From NCBI RefSeq assembly GCF_010093045.1, contig NZ_CP048115.1, positions 2,356,001 through 2,420,000 of the forward strand: DNA of 64,000 nucleotides, in the 5' to 3' direction. Each line of letters starts with the position of its first letter. Positions within the stretch are counted from its first letter, which is position 1. The translations under genes and the position numbers were made by a program. Shown in pieces: positions 1 to 6,171 of this stretch. Origin of the DNA: Mucilaginibacter sp. 14171R-50. GTDB taxonomy: Bacteria; Bacteroidota; Bacteroidia; Sphingobacteriales; Sphingobacteriaceae. The notes under the pieces are model-generated. The model did not search any database and was not told the origin of the DNA. It saw only the letters and a list, made by a program, of their open reading frames with translations.

Positions 1-1
1 A

Positions 2-226
2 CACGCCAAAGCTACACAGCTTGATATTATATTGAAGCGTAATGCCGGCCATATCAGCGCCGTTATAAAAGATAATGGTATAGGCTTTGATGCCGCTAAA
101 CCCGACGGCTTTGCAGGCATAGGATTAAAAAACATCCTTACCCGTATCGAGTATTTAAGGGGAACTATCACTTACGATTCGGCACCGGGGAAGGGCACTA
201 CTGTAACGGTTAATGTACCCGCATAG
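2..226 (+). CDS. Sensor histidine kinase, C-terminal fragment (HATPase_c)
   Basis: The window opens inside this gene; the reading frame is open from base 2 and ends at a TAG at 224-226. The visible 74 residues carry the end of a GHKL ATPase domain: an H-A-K-A-T stretch (N-box end), D-N-G-I-G-F (G1 box) at about residue 28, G-I-G-L-K-N (G2 box) and P-G-K-G-T-T (G3-like). This pattern is typical of HisKA_3/NarX-DesK type kinases that partner with LuxR-type response regulators. The sensing and phosphoacceptor parts lie outside the window, so the signal and partner cannot be named. Confidence 0.85.
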   Translation, partial: HAKATQLDIILKRNAGHISAVIKDNGIGFDAAKPDGFAGIGLKNILTRIEYLRGTITYDSAPGKGTTVTVNVPA

Positions 227-252
227 TAGGAGCCAAGCGTAATGTGCGGGCG

Positions 253-867
253 TTACTTATACTTCCAATGGCGGGTTTTGCCTTCGCTTATCCATTGAAG
301 GCCCTCGGCCAAGCGTTTATCGCGTGTTGCTTCTGTTTTAGCTTCTTCAAACCAGGTTATGTATTCCTTTTTTTGCGACGGACTAAATTTTTCAAAATAG
401 GCCTTTGCATCCGGATTTTTATCGAGCAATTCAGTAAGATAACCGGGTGTATCGTTTAGCACAGTTGCTTTGGGCGCTGGCTTTTTTATAGGAGCTTTCG
501 CAGCGGCCGATGGCATGTTTTTTAATTCCATGGCCTGGCGAATGTACCAGATCAATATATCGTCTGGGGGCAGGTCGGCAAGGGTGACGAGCTTGCCAAT
601 GCTGCCCGCATTGCCCTCATCCTGTATTATGCCATGCGGGTCGGGCAGGGTATCGGCTTTCCAAAAGCCAAAGCCGGCGTGCTGTTTAAAGGCCATCATA
701 AAGCATAGCACACCTTTGTATTCAAAAAACGGAGCGCTCCATTTTATGGTTTCTGTTATCCCGGGCGATGCACGGTGCACTAGTTCGCGCAGGTGGGTTA
801 ATATTGGTTTTGCAAAGTCTGCCGATTTTTCGATATACGCATCAATACGGCTGTCGTACTGTTCCAT
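253..867 (-). CDS. YdeI/OmdA-like protein with DUF1801 domain
   Basis: A 204-residue soluble protein. Residues about 15-120 match the DUF1801 pattern (aromatic-rich, with the motif I-K-W-S-A-P-F-F-E-Y and a later G-F-W-K), and residues about 135-200 resemble the bacteriocin-protection YdeI/OmdA region, with R-D-K-R-L-A-E-G-L-Q-W-I near the end. A lysine/proline/alanine linker joins the two. The ATG at 867 begins right where the domain does. The biochemical role of this family is not established. It stands alone on the minus strand, convergent with the kinase fragment. Confidence 0.75.
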   Translation of the reverse strand: MEQYDSRIDAYIEKSADFAKPILTHLRELVHRASPGITETIKWSAPFFEYKGVLCFMMAFKQHAGFGFWKADTLPDPHGIIQDEGNAGSIGKLVTLADLPPDDILIWYIRQAMELKNMPSAAAKAPIKKPAPKATVLNDTPGYLTELLDKNPDAKAYFEKFSPSQKKEYITWFEEAKTEATRDKRLAEGLQWISEGKTRHWKYK

Positions 868-893
868 GATGCAATATAAATAAATTACAAAGA

Positions 894-975
894 ATTGTCA
901 TGCTGAACGTATGTGAAGCATCTCATCGCCGACATATGCCTTGCCGATAGATCCTTCGTTCCTCAGGATGACAAT
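894..975. repeat. Interspersed palindromic repeat
   Basis: An imperfect inverted repeat of about 82 bases fills the gap between two minus-strand genes. The left end reads ATTGTCATGCTGAA and the right end, reverse-complemented, reads ATTGTCATCCTGAG. A GAAGCATCTC segment inside resembles parts of the repeat at 22443-22530. It looks like a REP/MITE-like element; no coding potential is seen. Confidence 0.6.
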
Positions 976-983
976 GGATGTCG

Positions 984-1271
984 CTACCGCAAAACCTTTT
1001 TTACCGCCGGGTGCGATTGCGACGCCATAAACTCCGTTATCTCAAATTCAGCCAGTTTGTGCTGATAAAAAGGATCGTCGGCAATGATCTTCTCCAATAT
1101 CTCTTTCGAGTCGGCCTGGGCAATGATGATGCCGCCTGTGCGCGGCACTTTACGGCCGCTCATGATGAAAACGTCAGCCGCATAATACTTCTTCAAATAC
1201 TTTACATGGGCTTCCATGTGCAGGTCAAGCTCTTCAAGCGGTACGATATAGTTGAGGTTGATGATGAACAT
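984..1271 (-). CDS. YciI family protein
   Basis: A 95-residue protein with the YciI-like ferredoxin-fold pattern: N-terminal beta strand F-I-I-N-L-N-Y, a conserved H at about residue 22 (H-V-K-Y-L-K), a central S-G-R-K-V-P-R-T-G-G turn, and a C-terminal D-D-P-F segment followed by the strand E-F-E-I-T-E-F. The family is a small dimeric alpha/beta-barrel group related to muconolactone isomerases; the substrate here is unknown. A heptanucleotide array ends exactly at its start codon, so no normal ribosome-binding sequence is visible. Confidence 0.8.
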   Translation of the reverse strand: MFIINLNYIVPLEELDLHMEAHVKYLKKYYAADVFIMSGRKVPRTGGIIIAQADSKEILEKIIADDPFYQHKLAEFEITEFMASQSHPAVKKVLR

Positions 1272-1306
1272 GCCGATTAGCGATTAGTGACTGATGACCA
1301 GGGATT
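1272..1306. repeat. Heptanucleotide array next to YciI start codon
   Basis: Five degenerate 7-base units in a row (GCCGATT, AGCGATT, AGTGACT, GATGACC, AGGGATT on the plus strand). On the minus strand the array stops at the A of the ATG at 1271, with no spacer. Similar arrays lie at 32085-32170 and 32994-33069. Confidence 0.6.
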
Positions 1307-1318
1307 GGAAACTATAAG

Positions 1319-1801
1319 TTAATTAACCAGATCTCCAAACAGCTGTATATGCCAGCTATCTTTAAAAGGCACCTCCCATTTGGTTTGCAGTTCGGTTAGG
1401 TTTTGGGCCAGATTGTTGAACACAATGGTTTCGGTAGTTATCCGGCCGGTTTTCAACAGCTCTTCAAACTGGTGGCGGGGCGCCGAGCGTATCTCTTCAC
1501 CATCGCGGTAAGCCAGGTTAAACCTGTCGAAAAGGCTGATGCCGAATTGCTGCTCCAGTTTTTTCATAAAGTTAACCGAGCTGTCGATCGAGCAGCCGCT
1601 TGCGCCGGCCTGGCTTTCGTCAACAATCAGTATAAAAAAGCGGTTATATCTTATTTCGGCTTTGGTAAGTAATTTATGGCCGTGGGCTGCCCAGCCGGCG
1701 GTAAAATTATCCAGTAAAACCTGTGCCTGCAGCACTTCCGCGTCGGTTAGTTTTCTGTCCGACTGGTATATCCAAACCCGTGAATGTGAAGAAAATTCCA
1801 T
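1319..1801 (-). CDS. Conserved Bacteroidota protein of unknown function
   Basis: A 160-residue soluble protein. It resembles a group often labelled 'ABC transporter ATPase' in Bacteroidota genomes, but no Walker A, Walker B or signature motif is present, so that label is not supported. Visible features are an N-terminal S-R-V-W-I-Y-Q-S stretch, a W-x-A-H-G-H-x-L segment at about residues 38-45, and a D-E-S-Q-A-G-A-S-G-C-S-I-D-S-S-V motif at about residues 60-75. It probably shares a transcript with the YciI gene 47 bases downstream. Function unknown. Confidence 0.6.
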   Translation of the reverse strand: MEFSSHSRVWIYQSDRKLTDAEVLQAQVLLDNFTAGWAAHGHKLLTKAEIRYNRFFILIVDESQAGASGCSIDSSVNFMKKLEQQFGISLFDRFNLAYRDGEEIRSAPRHQFEELLKTGRITTETIVFNNLAQNLTELQTKWEVPFKDSWHIQLFGDLVN

Positions 1802-1847
1802 ACCGCAAATTTACCAATTTATTAATTTAGGTTTATTATAAGTTGTC

Positions 1848-2333
1848 ATGCAAACATCACTTATGCCGGTAGGGAAAAAAGCGCTGATAATTGCAGTAAT
1901 TTCCTTATTATGCCCTTTTTTTGGTGGTTTCAGGCCCGTTATGACTGACCAGGAATGGTTAAACTGGGGCAACCGCATGCTAAATGAAAGCTATGACGCT
2001 ACTGCTGAACCTAAATAGAAAAAGTACGAAATGATCCTTACCCCGGATCATTTTATGCGTCTCCGAAAAACTTATCAACAGGGTAAACAGGAGTATTATT
2101 CATTTAACATACAGCGTTTTGCAGCGCTGGATTACCTGCCCGGCAAAGCTGCTACCGACACCCTCGAAATAAAGACCCAAGCCGATGATATCATTTACCA
2201 AACCTATGAAGACCCTGCAGGTGATATCGATTCGATGGCCACCCGTTGGGATATCCCCATGAAAAAGTTACCACCTCAAAGGGTGGACAGCTTGAAACAG
2301 GCACTGCTTTTTTTAAAAGGGAGGGGTTTGTAA
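1848..2333 (+). pseudogene. Secreted hypothetical protein interrupted by an in-frame TAG
   Basis: The frame starting at ATG 1848 encodes 56 residues with an N-terminal signal-type helix (K-K-A-L-I-I-A-V-I-S-L-L) and ends at TAG 2016-2018. The same frame stays open through that stop to TAA at 2331-2333, giving about 104 more residues (K-K-Y-E-M-I-L-T-P-D-H-F and onward). The part after the stop has no signal sequence or convincing start of its own, so the two halves read best as one exported protein of about 160 residues with a single nonsense change. A sequencing error would look the same. Alternatively the ATG at 2031 starts a separate gene. No family recognised. Confidence 0.6.
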
Positions 2334-2389
2334 AATGATGTGGGAAAGGATATTGTAAAAGTGAAATAAGTGATAAGGTTTAGGGTTAT

Positions 2390-2430
2390 TAAAATTAGTT
2401 ATTGCTTTATTTCTAAAGCAGCTAATTTTA
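2390..2430. terminator. Hairpin between convergent genes
   Basis: Stem TAAAATTAG (2390-2398) pairs with CTAATTTTA (2422-2430), with a further inner stem TGCTTTA/TAAAGCA at 2403-2420. It lies between the interrupted plus-strand gene and the end of the minus-strand Fe-S operon, a position suited to a bidirectional terminator, though the flanking T tract is weak. Confidence 0.45.
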
Positions 2431-2495
2431 CCCTATTTGCTTACCTATAACACCCCTATTTTAACTTAATCGGAGGTTACTTCTGCCTTGTTCTT

Positions 2496-3284
2496 TTACA
2501 AACCGTTTGCCCTTACGGTTATCTCTGCAATATCCAGCACCTTTATTTCCTGTTCTTTCTCCATATGTTTCACCCCATCGGTAAGCATCGTCATGCAAAA
2601 GGGGCAGCCGGATGCTATGACATTGGCGCCGGCTTCAATAACATCAAGCATGCGTTCGTCATTGATGTCCTTTCTGCCGGGTTCGGGTTCTTTAAACATT
2701 TGCGCGCCGCCTGCGCCGCAGCATAGGCCGTTGCTCCGGCAGCGTTTCATTTCAACCAGTTCGGTATCTAAAATCTCTAAAGCCGCGCGCGGGGCTTCGT
2801 ATACGTTGTTACCGCGGCCCAGGTAGCATGGGTCATGAAAGGTGATCTTACGGCCCTTAAAACTTTCGCCGCCTTCGGCTTTTAGCTTGCCTTCATCGAT
2901 CAGGCTTTGTATCAGTTGGGTGTGATGGATCACTTCGTATGTTCCGCCCAGCCCGGGGTATTCGTTACGGATCGTGTTAAAACAATGCGGGCACCCGGTT
3001 ACTATTTTTTTGACATTGTAGGCGTTCAGCACTTCAATATTGGTCATGGCCTGCATCTGGAACAAAAATTCGTTACCCGCGCGTTTGGCAGGGTCGCCTG
3101 TGCAGCTCTCCTCGGTACCCAATACAGCGTAGCTGATACCCACATGCTGCAATATCTTACAAATATCGCGGGTGATTTTTTGAGTGCGCTCGTCAAAGCT
3201 GCCGGCACAGCCAACCCAGAACAATATCTCGGGTTCTTTGCCTTCGGCAGCCATTTCGGCCATTGTTGGTATCTTCTGTTCCAT
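2496..3284 (-). CDS. Cysteine-rich (CCG) Fe-S oxidoreductase subunit
   Basis: A 262-residue protein with two CCG (cysteine-rich) domains of the HdrB/HdrD/GlpC/LutA type. The first has V-G-C-A-G near residue 25, S-C-T-G-D near 60 and T-G-C-P-H-C near 97; the second has D-P-C-Y-L-G near 152, G-L-C-C-G-A-G-G near 188 and S-G-C-P-F-C near 227. Such domains hold non-cubane or extra Fe-S clusters at electron-transfer or thiol/disulfide sites. It is the last gene of a three-gene operon; its ATG overlaps the TAA of the DUF2750 gene (TAATG), which suggests coupled translation. With the membrane protein at 3716-5014 it probably forms an HdrDE-like quinone-linked oxidoreductase; the donor is unknown. 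Confidence 0.85.
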   Translation of the reverse strand: MEQKIPTMAEMAAEGKEPEILFWVGCAGSFDERTQKITRDICKILQHVGISYAVLGTEESCTGDPAKRAGNEFLFQMQAMTNIEVLNAYNVKKIVTGCPHCFNTIRNEYPGLGGTYEVIHHTQLIQSLIDEGKLKAEGGESFKGRKITFHDPCYLGRGNNVYEAPRAALEILDTELVEMKRCRSNGLCCGAGGAQMFKEPEPGRKDINDERMLDVIEAGANVIASGCPFCMTMLTDGVKHMEKEQEIKVLDIAEITVRANGL

Positions 3285-3712
3285 TATTCTTCTTCGCTTA
3301 TCTCGGTTATAAACTCGTTTATGCTGCTGTAATTGGTAAAGGTAATGGCCGAATTAATGGCGCTTAGCCTGTTCAAAATATCAACCGCCACTACTAATGC
3401 GCCGGCTTCCGTCCCAAACATTTTGGCATCCCAGTTTATACCGGCAAGGGTTCCGTTTTCGGCCATACCCATGCACCAGTCTTCTAAAAAAACGGCCAGC
3501 GGTATTTCGGTGGGCAGGTAGCTTTTCCAATCGTCGCGGGCGCAGATTTTGGCAAGCGGCCTGTCGCTCCAAAATGGGATTACGGCAGTATCTTCTTCAC
3601 CTGTAGCTTCTGCATTGGCCCAGCCTGTTTTACTTTTTAAGCCCCAAACCTGTTTGGTTGCAGCTACCTTTTCTATAAATGCTATATATTTTGCTTCTAA
3701 CTCTGCTTGCAT
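3284..3712 (-). CDS. DUF2750 family protein
   Basis: A 142-residue soluble protein. The motif V-W-G-L-K-S-K-T-G-W-A, followed by I-P-F-W-S-D-R-P-L-A, is characteristic of DUF2750, a family of unknown function. It lies 3 bases after the membrane Fe-S subunit gene and overlaps the CCG subunit by one base, so it is firmly inside that operon. No cysteine cluster or membrane segment is present. Its presence between two subunits of one redox complex is unusual and may be a chance insertion or an accessory role. Confidence 0.7.
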   Translation of the reverse strand: MQAELEAKYIAFIEKVAATKQVWGLKSKTGWANAEATGEEDTAVIPFWSDRPLAKICARDDWKSYLPTEIPLAVFLEDWCMGMAENGTLAGINWDAKMFGTEAGALVVAVDILNRLSAINSAITFTNYSSINEFITEISEEE

Positions 3713-3715
3713 ATC

Positions 3716-5014
3716 TTATTCCTTTTCAGCCCAGTTGAACCTGTCGGCCTGGCTGTATTTCCAGGGCGCGCCGTTGTTTTCCATATTGCCGAACATATTG
3801 TTAAGGCTTGCAGGCGCCTGTGATTCTTCCATCACAATGTAACGGCGCATCTCGGTGATGATCTCCAGTGGGTTAATGTTTACCGGGCAGGCCTCTACAC
3901 AGGCATTGCAGGTGGTACAGGCCCAAAGTTCTTCGCGGGTAATGTAGTTATCCAGCAAGGTTTTATCATCGATATGATCCTTGCCATGCTTATCAATATT
4001 GTTGCCCACTTCCACCAGCCTGTCGCGGGTATCCATCATGATTTTTCGGGGCGATAACAGCTTACCCGTAATATTTGCCGGGCAAACCGAAGTGCACCTG
4101 CCGCACTCGGTACAGGTGTAGGCTTCCATCAGGTTTTTCCATGTTAGGTCGGTAACGTCCTTTGCCCCAAAACGGCTTACTTCGGTGGGTTCGGGTACAA
4201 ATGACGGATCAAGCATGGCCTTAACCTCGTTGGTTACGGTTGCCATGTTCGTGAACTCGCCTTTGGGTTCCAGTTTTGAGTAATACACATTTGGGAATGC
4301 CAGCAGTATATGGAAATGCTTTGAATAGGGCAGGTAGTTTAAAAATGCCAGTATGCCAATAATATGGAACCACCAGCAGCCCCGCTCTATGCCGGCCAGC
4401 GCGCCCGTGCCCGATGGCAGCAGGGGTGCTATAAATTCACTTACCGGGAAGCTACCCGCGGTAACGTAATGGCCAAAATGTAAGGCCTGTAATTTATAAT
4501 CGGCGGCGTTCATGGTAAGGAAGGCCGTCATTAGTAAAATTTCAGTTATGAGGATGTAATTAGCATCTGATTTTGGCCAGGCGGTCATCTCGATGCCGCT
4601 AAAGCGTTTTAATTTAAGAACATTACGACGGATAAGGAATACCACGCACGATACCAGCACCAGCAGCGCCAATACCTCGAAGCCGCCTATTAGCAAACCA
4701 TAAAGGCTGCCCAGGGGTTTTGAAAACACCCGGTGCGACCCAAAGATGCCATCTATCATTATCTCCAGCACTTCCAGGTTAATGATGATAAACCCAACAT
4801 ATATAAAGAAATGCATTACCGCGGCAACCGGGCGTTTTACCATTTTGGTTTGGCCGAGGGCTACCTTTGCCATAATGGCCCACCGCTCGGCAGGGCGGTC
4901 GCTGCGGTCGGTATCACGGCCCAAAAGGATGTTGCGGCGTACCTTAGCCACGTTTTTACCAAACAGGTAAGCAGCCCCAAGCAAAATGATGATAAATACG
5001 ATTTGTCCGATCAT
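3716..5014 (-). CDS. Membrane Fe-S oxidoreductase subunit (HdrE/HdrD-like fusion)
   Basis: A 432-residue protein. The first about 255 residues form several membrane helices of the nitrate-reductase-gamma/HdrE cytochrome-b type, with histidines in predicted helices (for example V-M-H-F-F-I-Y and W-W-F-H-I-I-G). The rest is a cytoplasmic ferredoxin-like domain with two [4Fe-4S] motifs, C-T-E-C-G-R-C-T-S-V-C-P and C-T-T-C-N-A-C-V-E-A-C-P. It is the first gene of the operon with DUF2750 and the CCG protein. The combination suggests electron transfer between a soluble donor and the quinone pool. In other lineages the CCG part is fused to this subunit; here it is a separate protein. Confidence 0.85.
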   Translation of the reverse strand: MIGQIVFIIILLGAAYLFGKNVAKVRRNILLGRDTDRSDRPAERWAIMAKVALGQTKMVKRPVAAVMHFFIYVGFIIINLEVLEIMIDGIFGSHRVFSKPLGSLYGLLIGGFEVLALLVLVSCVVFLIRRNVLKLKRFSGIEMTAWPKSDANYILITEILLMTAFLTMNAADYKLQALHFGHYVTAGSFPVSEFIAPLLPSGTGALAGIERGCWWFHIIGILAFLNYLPYSKHFHILLAFPNVYYSKLEPKGEFTNMATVTNEVKAMLDPSFVPEPTEVSRFGAKDVTDLTWKNLMEAYTCTECGRCTSVCPANITGKLLSPRKIMMDTRDRLVEVGNNIDKHGKDHIDDKTLLDNYITREELWACTTCNACVEACPVNINPLEIITEMRRYIVMEESQAPASLNNMFGNMENNGAPWKYSQADRFNWAEKE

Positions 5015-5235
5015 TATATTATGCGTGCATAGTAATTTAAAGCTAAAGTAGGTATTTGATTTAATCTAAAGGTAGATATTGCCGAAATGTTTTAAACTTA
5101 GAATTTGTTTAAATAACACCGGGTGAAGGGGTGGACCAATAAAAAAATATAAGATTTATTTGCCTTTATAATTGCCTGAAATTCAATTGAACAGCACGGC
5201 GGCGATAGATCTGCACAACTAAAGTTTAAAAAAAT

Positions 5236-5266
5236 GTTTACAGAAATAAAAAAAAGGCTACATTTG
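5236..5266 (+). promoter_or_regulatory. Promoter of tRNA-Phe
   Basis: TACATTTG at 5259-5266 fits the Bacteroidota -7 consensus TAnnTTTG, and TTTA at 5237-5240 sits 18 bases upstream as a -33-like element. Transcription would start about 10 bases before the tRNA. Confidence 0.65.
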
Positions 5267-5283
5267 CAAACCTTAAACGGAGC

Positions 5284-5356
5284 GGTATCATAGCTCAGTC
5301 GGTAGAGCAAAGGACTGAAAATCCTTGTGTCGCTGGTTCGATCCCAGCTGATACCA
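5284..5356 (+). tRNA. tRNA-Phe (GAA anticodon)
   Basis: A full cloverleaf: acceptor GGTATCA pairs with TGATACC, D-arm GCTC...GAGC, anticodon stem AAGGA/TCCTT enclosing CTGAAAA with anticodon GAA, and T-arm GCTGG-TTCGATC-CCAGC. The discriminator is A and the CCA end is not encoded. Length 73 bases. It is flanked by a strong promoter and a terminator, so it appears to be a single-gene transcript. Confidence 0.97.
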
Positions 5357-5367
5357 CAAAAAAGCAG

Positions 5368-5399
5368 AAAGCCTTTAGTCGAAAGATTAAAGGCTTTTT
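5368..5399 (+). terminator. Rho-independent terminator after tRNA-Phe
   Basis: A 13-pair stem begins AAAGCCTTTA and ends TAAAGGCTTT with a GAAA tetraloop, followed by a T run. It lies 11 bases past the tRNA. Confidence 0.85.
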
Positions 5400-5468
5400 C
5401 ATTTAATGTGTTTTTGATGCTATTATCCCGCTGATTTGCACTTCAATAACCCTTTCCCGCGTTTTTAC

Positions 5469-5476
5469 TACCTTTG
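5469..5476 (+). promoter_or_regulatory. -7 promoter box, short or no 5' leader
   Basis: TACCTTTG matches TAnnTTTG. It is only 6 bases from the ATG at 5483, so a transcript starting from it would have almost no leader. No good -33 element is seen at the normal distance. Confidence 0.4.
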
Positions 5477-5482
5477 CACCGC

Positions 5483-5866
5483 ATGGTGTTCAGAAAATGG
5501 TTTTACATATTTATTGCTGCATGGTTTATAAATGCGTTGGTTTGCTTTAATGCAACTGATGGTTTTATTGATGCCTGCTGTAAAACCGCACCTCAAAATT
5601 CAGGCGAGATCCTTTTTGATATCAGCCCGCCTAAGCTTTCCGATCATGCAGTAAAAGACAATGTTGAGCATGAAGACCGCAAAGGTAGCTATCGCAACAG
5701 ATACCTTAATCCGCGCCTGCTCGACTATGACATTCAGCCGTTATCTTCACAAACTTTTGGGCGACTTGCCTTTTTAAACCGTTCCGCCCTTATTATTTCA
5801 GCGTACGGAGAAAAGCTGTTTACGCCGCCTTTGCATCATTTCCTTTTCCGGCTAAGCCCATTTTAA
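5483..5866 (+). CDS. Hypothetical protein with N-terminal membrane or signal segment
   Basis: A 127-residue protein starting at ATG 5483; an in-frame TTG at 5474 would overlap the -7 box and is less likely. Residues 5-20 are hydrophobic (W-F-Y-I-F-I-A-A-W-F-I-N-A-L-V-C-F), followed by a polar region rich in D, H and E, and a C-terminal stretch L-H-H-F-L-F-R-L-S-P-F. The two C-terminal histidines and internal D-H-A-V could bind metal but this is a guess. No family recognised. It stands alone between tRNA-Phe and the trehalose gene. Confidence 0.5.
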   Translation: MVFRKWFYIFIAAWFINALVCFNATDGFIDACCKTAPQNSGEILFDISPPKLSDHAVKDNVEHEDRKGSYRNRYLNPRLLDYDIQPLSSQTFGRLAFLNRSALIISAYGEKLFTPPLHHFLFRLSPF

Positions 5867-6171
5867 CCTCGCCGATAACTACGGTTTACCATCATGTTGG
5901 GCGTTTCGCTGCTGATCATAACTTATCTTCCGGTTAAACCCAATGTAAAAAACCTGTAGTAATTACGCTCAAATTAAAACAAAACGGGCTTATTTCACTT
6001 AAAAATGTAGCAATAACGCGACACTACGTAGTGGCGCGGGGTTATTCCCTGATTATTGCAAGCGCGACGTTTAATGCCCGGCGACGCCAAACAAAAATGA
6101 CATCGCCTGAGCGAGTCAGGGCTATGTGCCGCTTTTAGCAGTTTGCATAGCCGCCTTTAAATATCAGTACT
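5867..6171. other. Intergenic region upstream of the trehalose gene
   Basis: About 305 bases without a convincing ORF. The only clear structure is the palindrome at 6012-6046. No strong TAnnTTTG box is seen just before the ATG at 6172. Confidence 0.5.
6012..6046. repeat. Long palindrome
   Basis: AATAAC, GCG and CACTAC on the left pair with GTAGTG, CGC and GTTATT on the right, with one mismatch and a short bulge. The centre CACTACGTAGTG is a perfect palindrome without loop. It could be a cruciform, a REP-like element or a binding site. Confidence 0.55.

Noticed and set aside
1319..1801. ABC transporter ATPase label
   Set aside because: No Walker A, Walker B or signature motif in the 160 residues, so only a conserved unknown protein can be called.
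5098..5310. 70-codon minus-strand ORF near tRNA-Phe
   Set aside because: Overlaps the tRNA and its promoter on the other strand; composition only reflects the AT-rich spacer.
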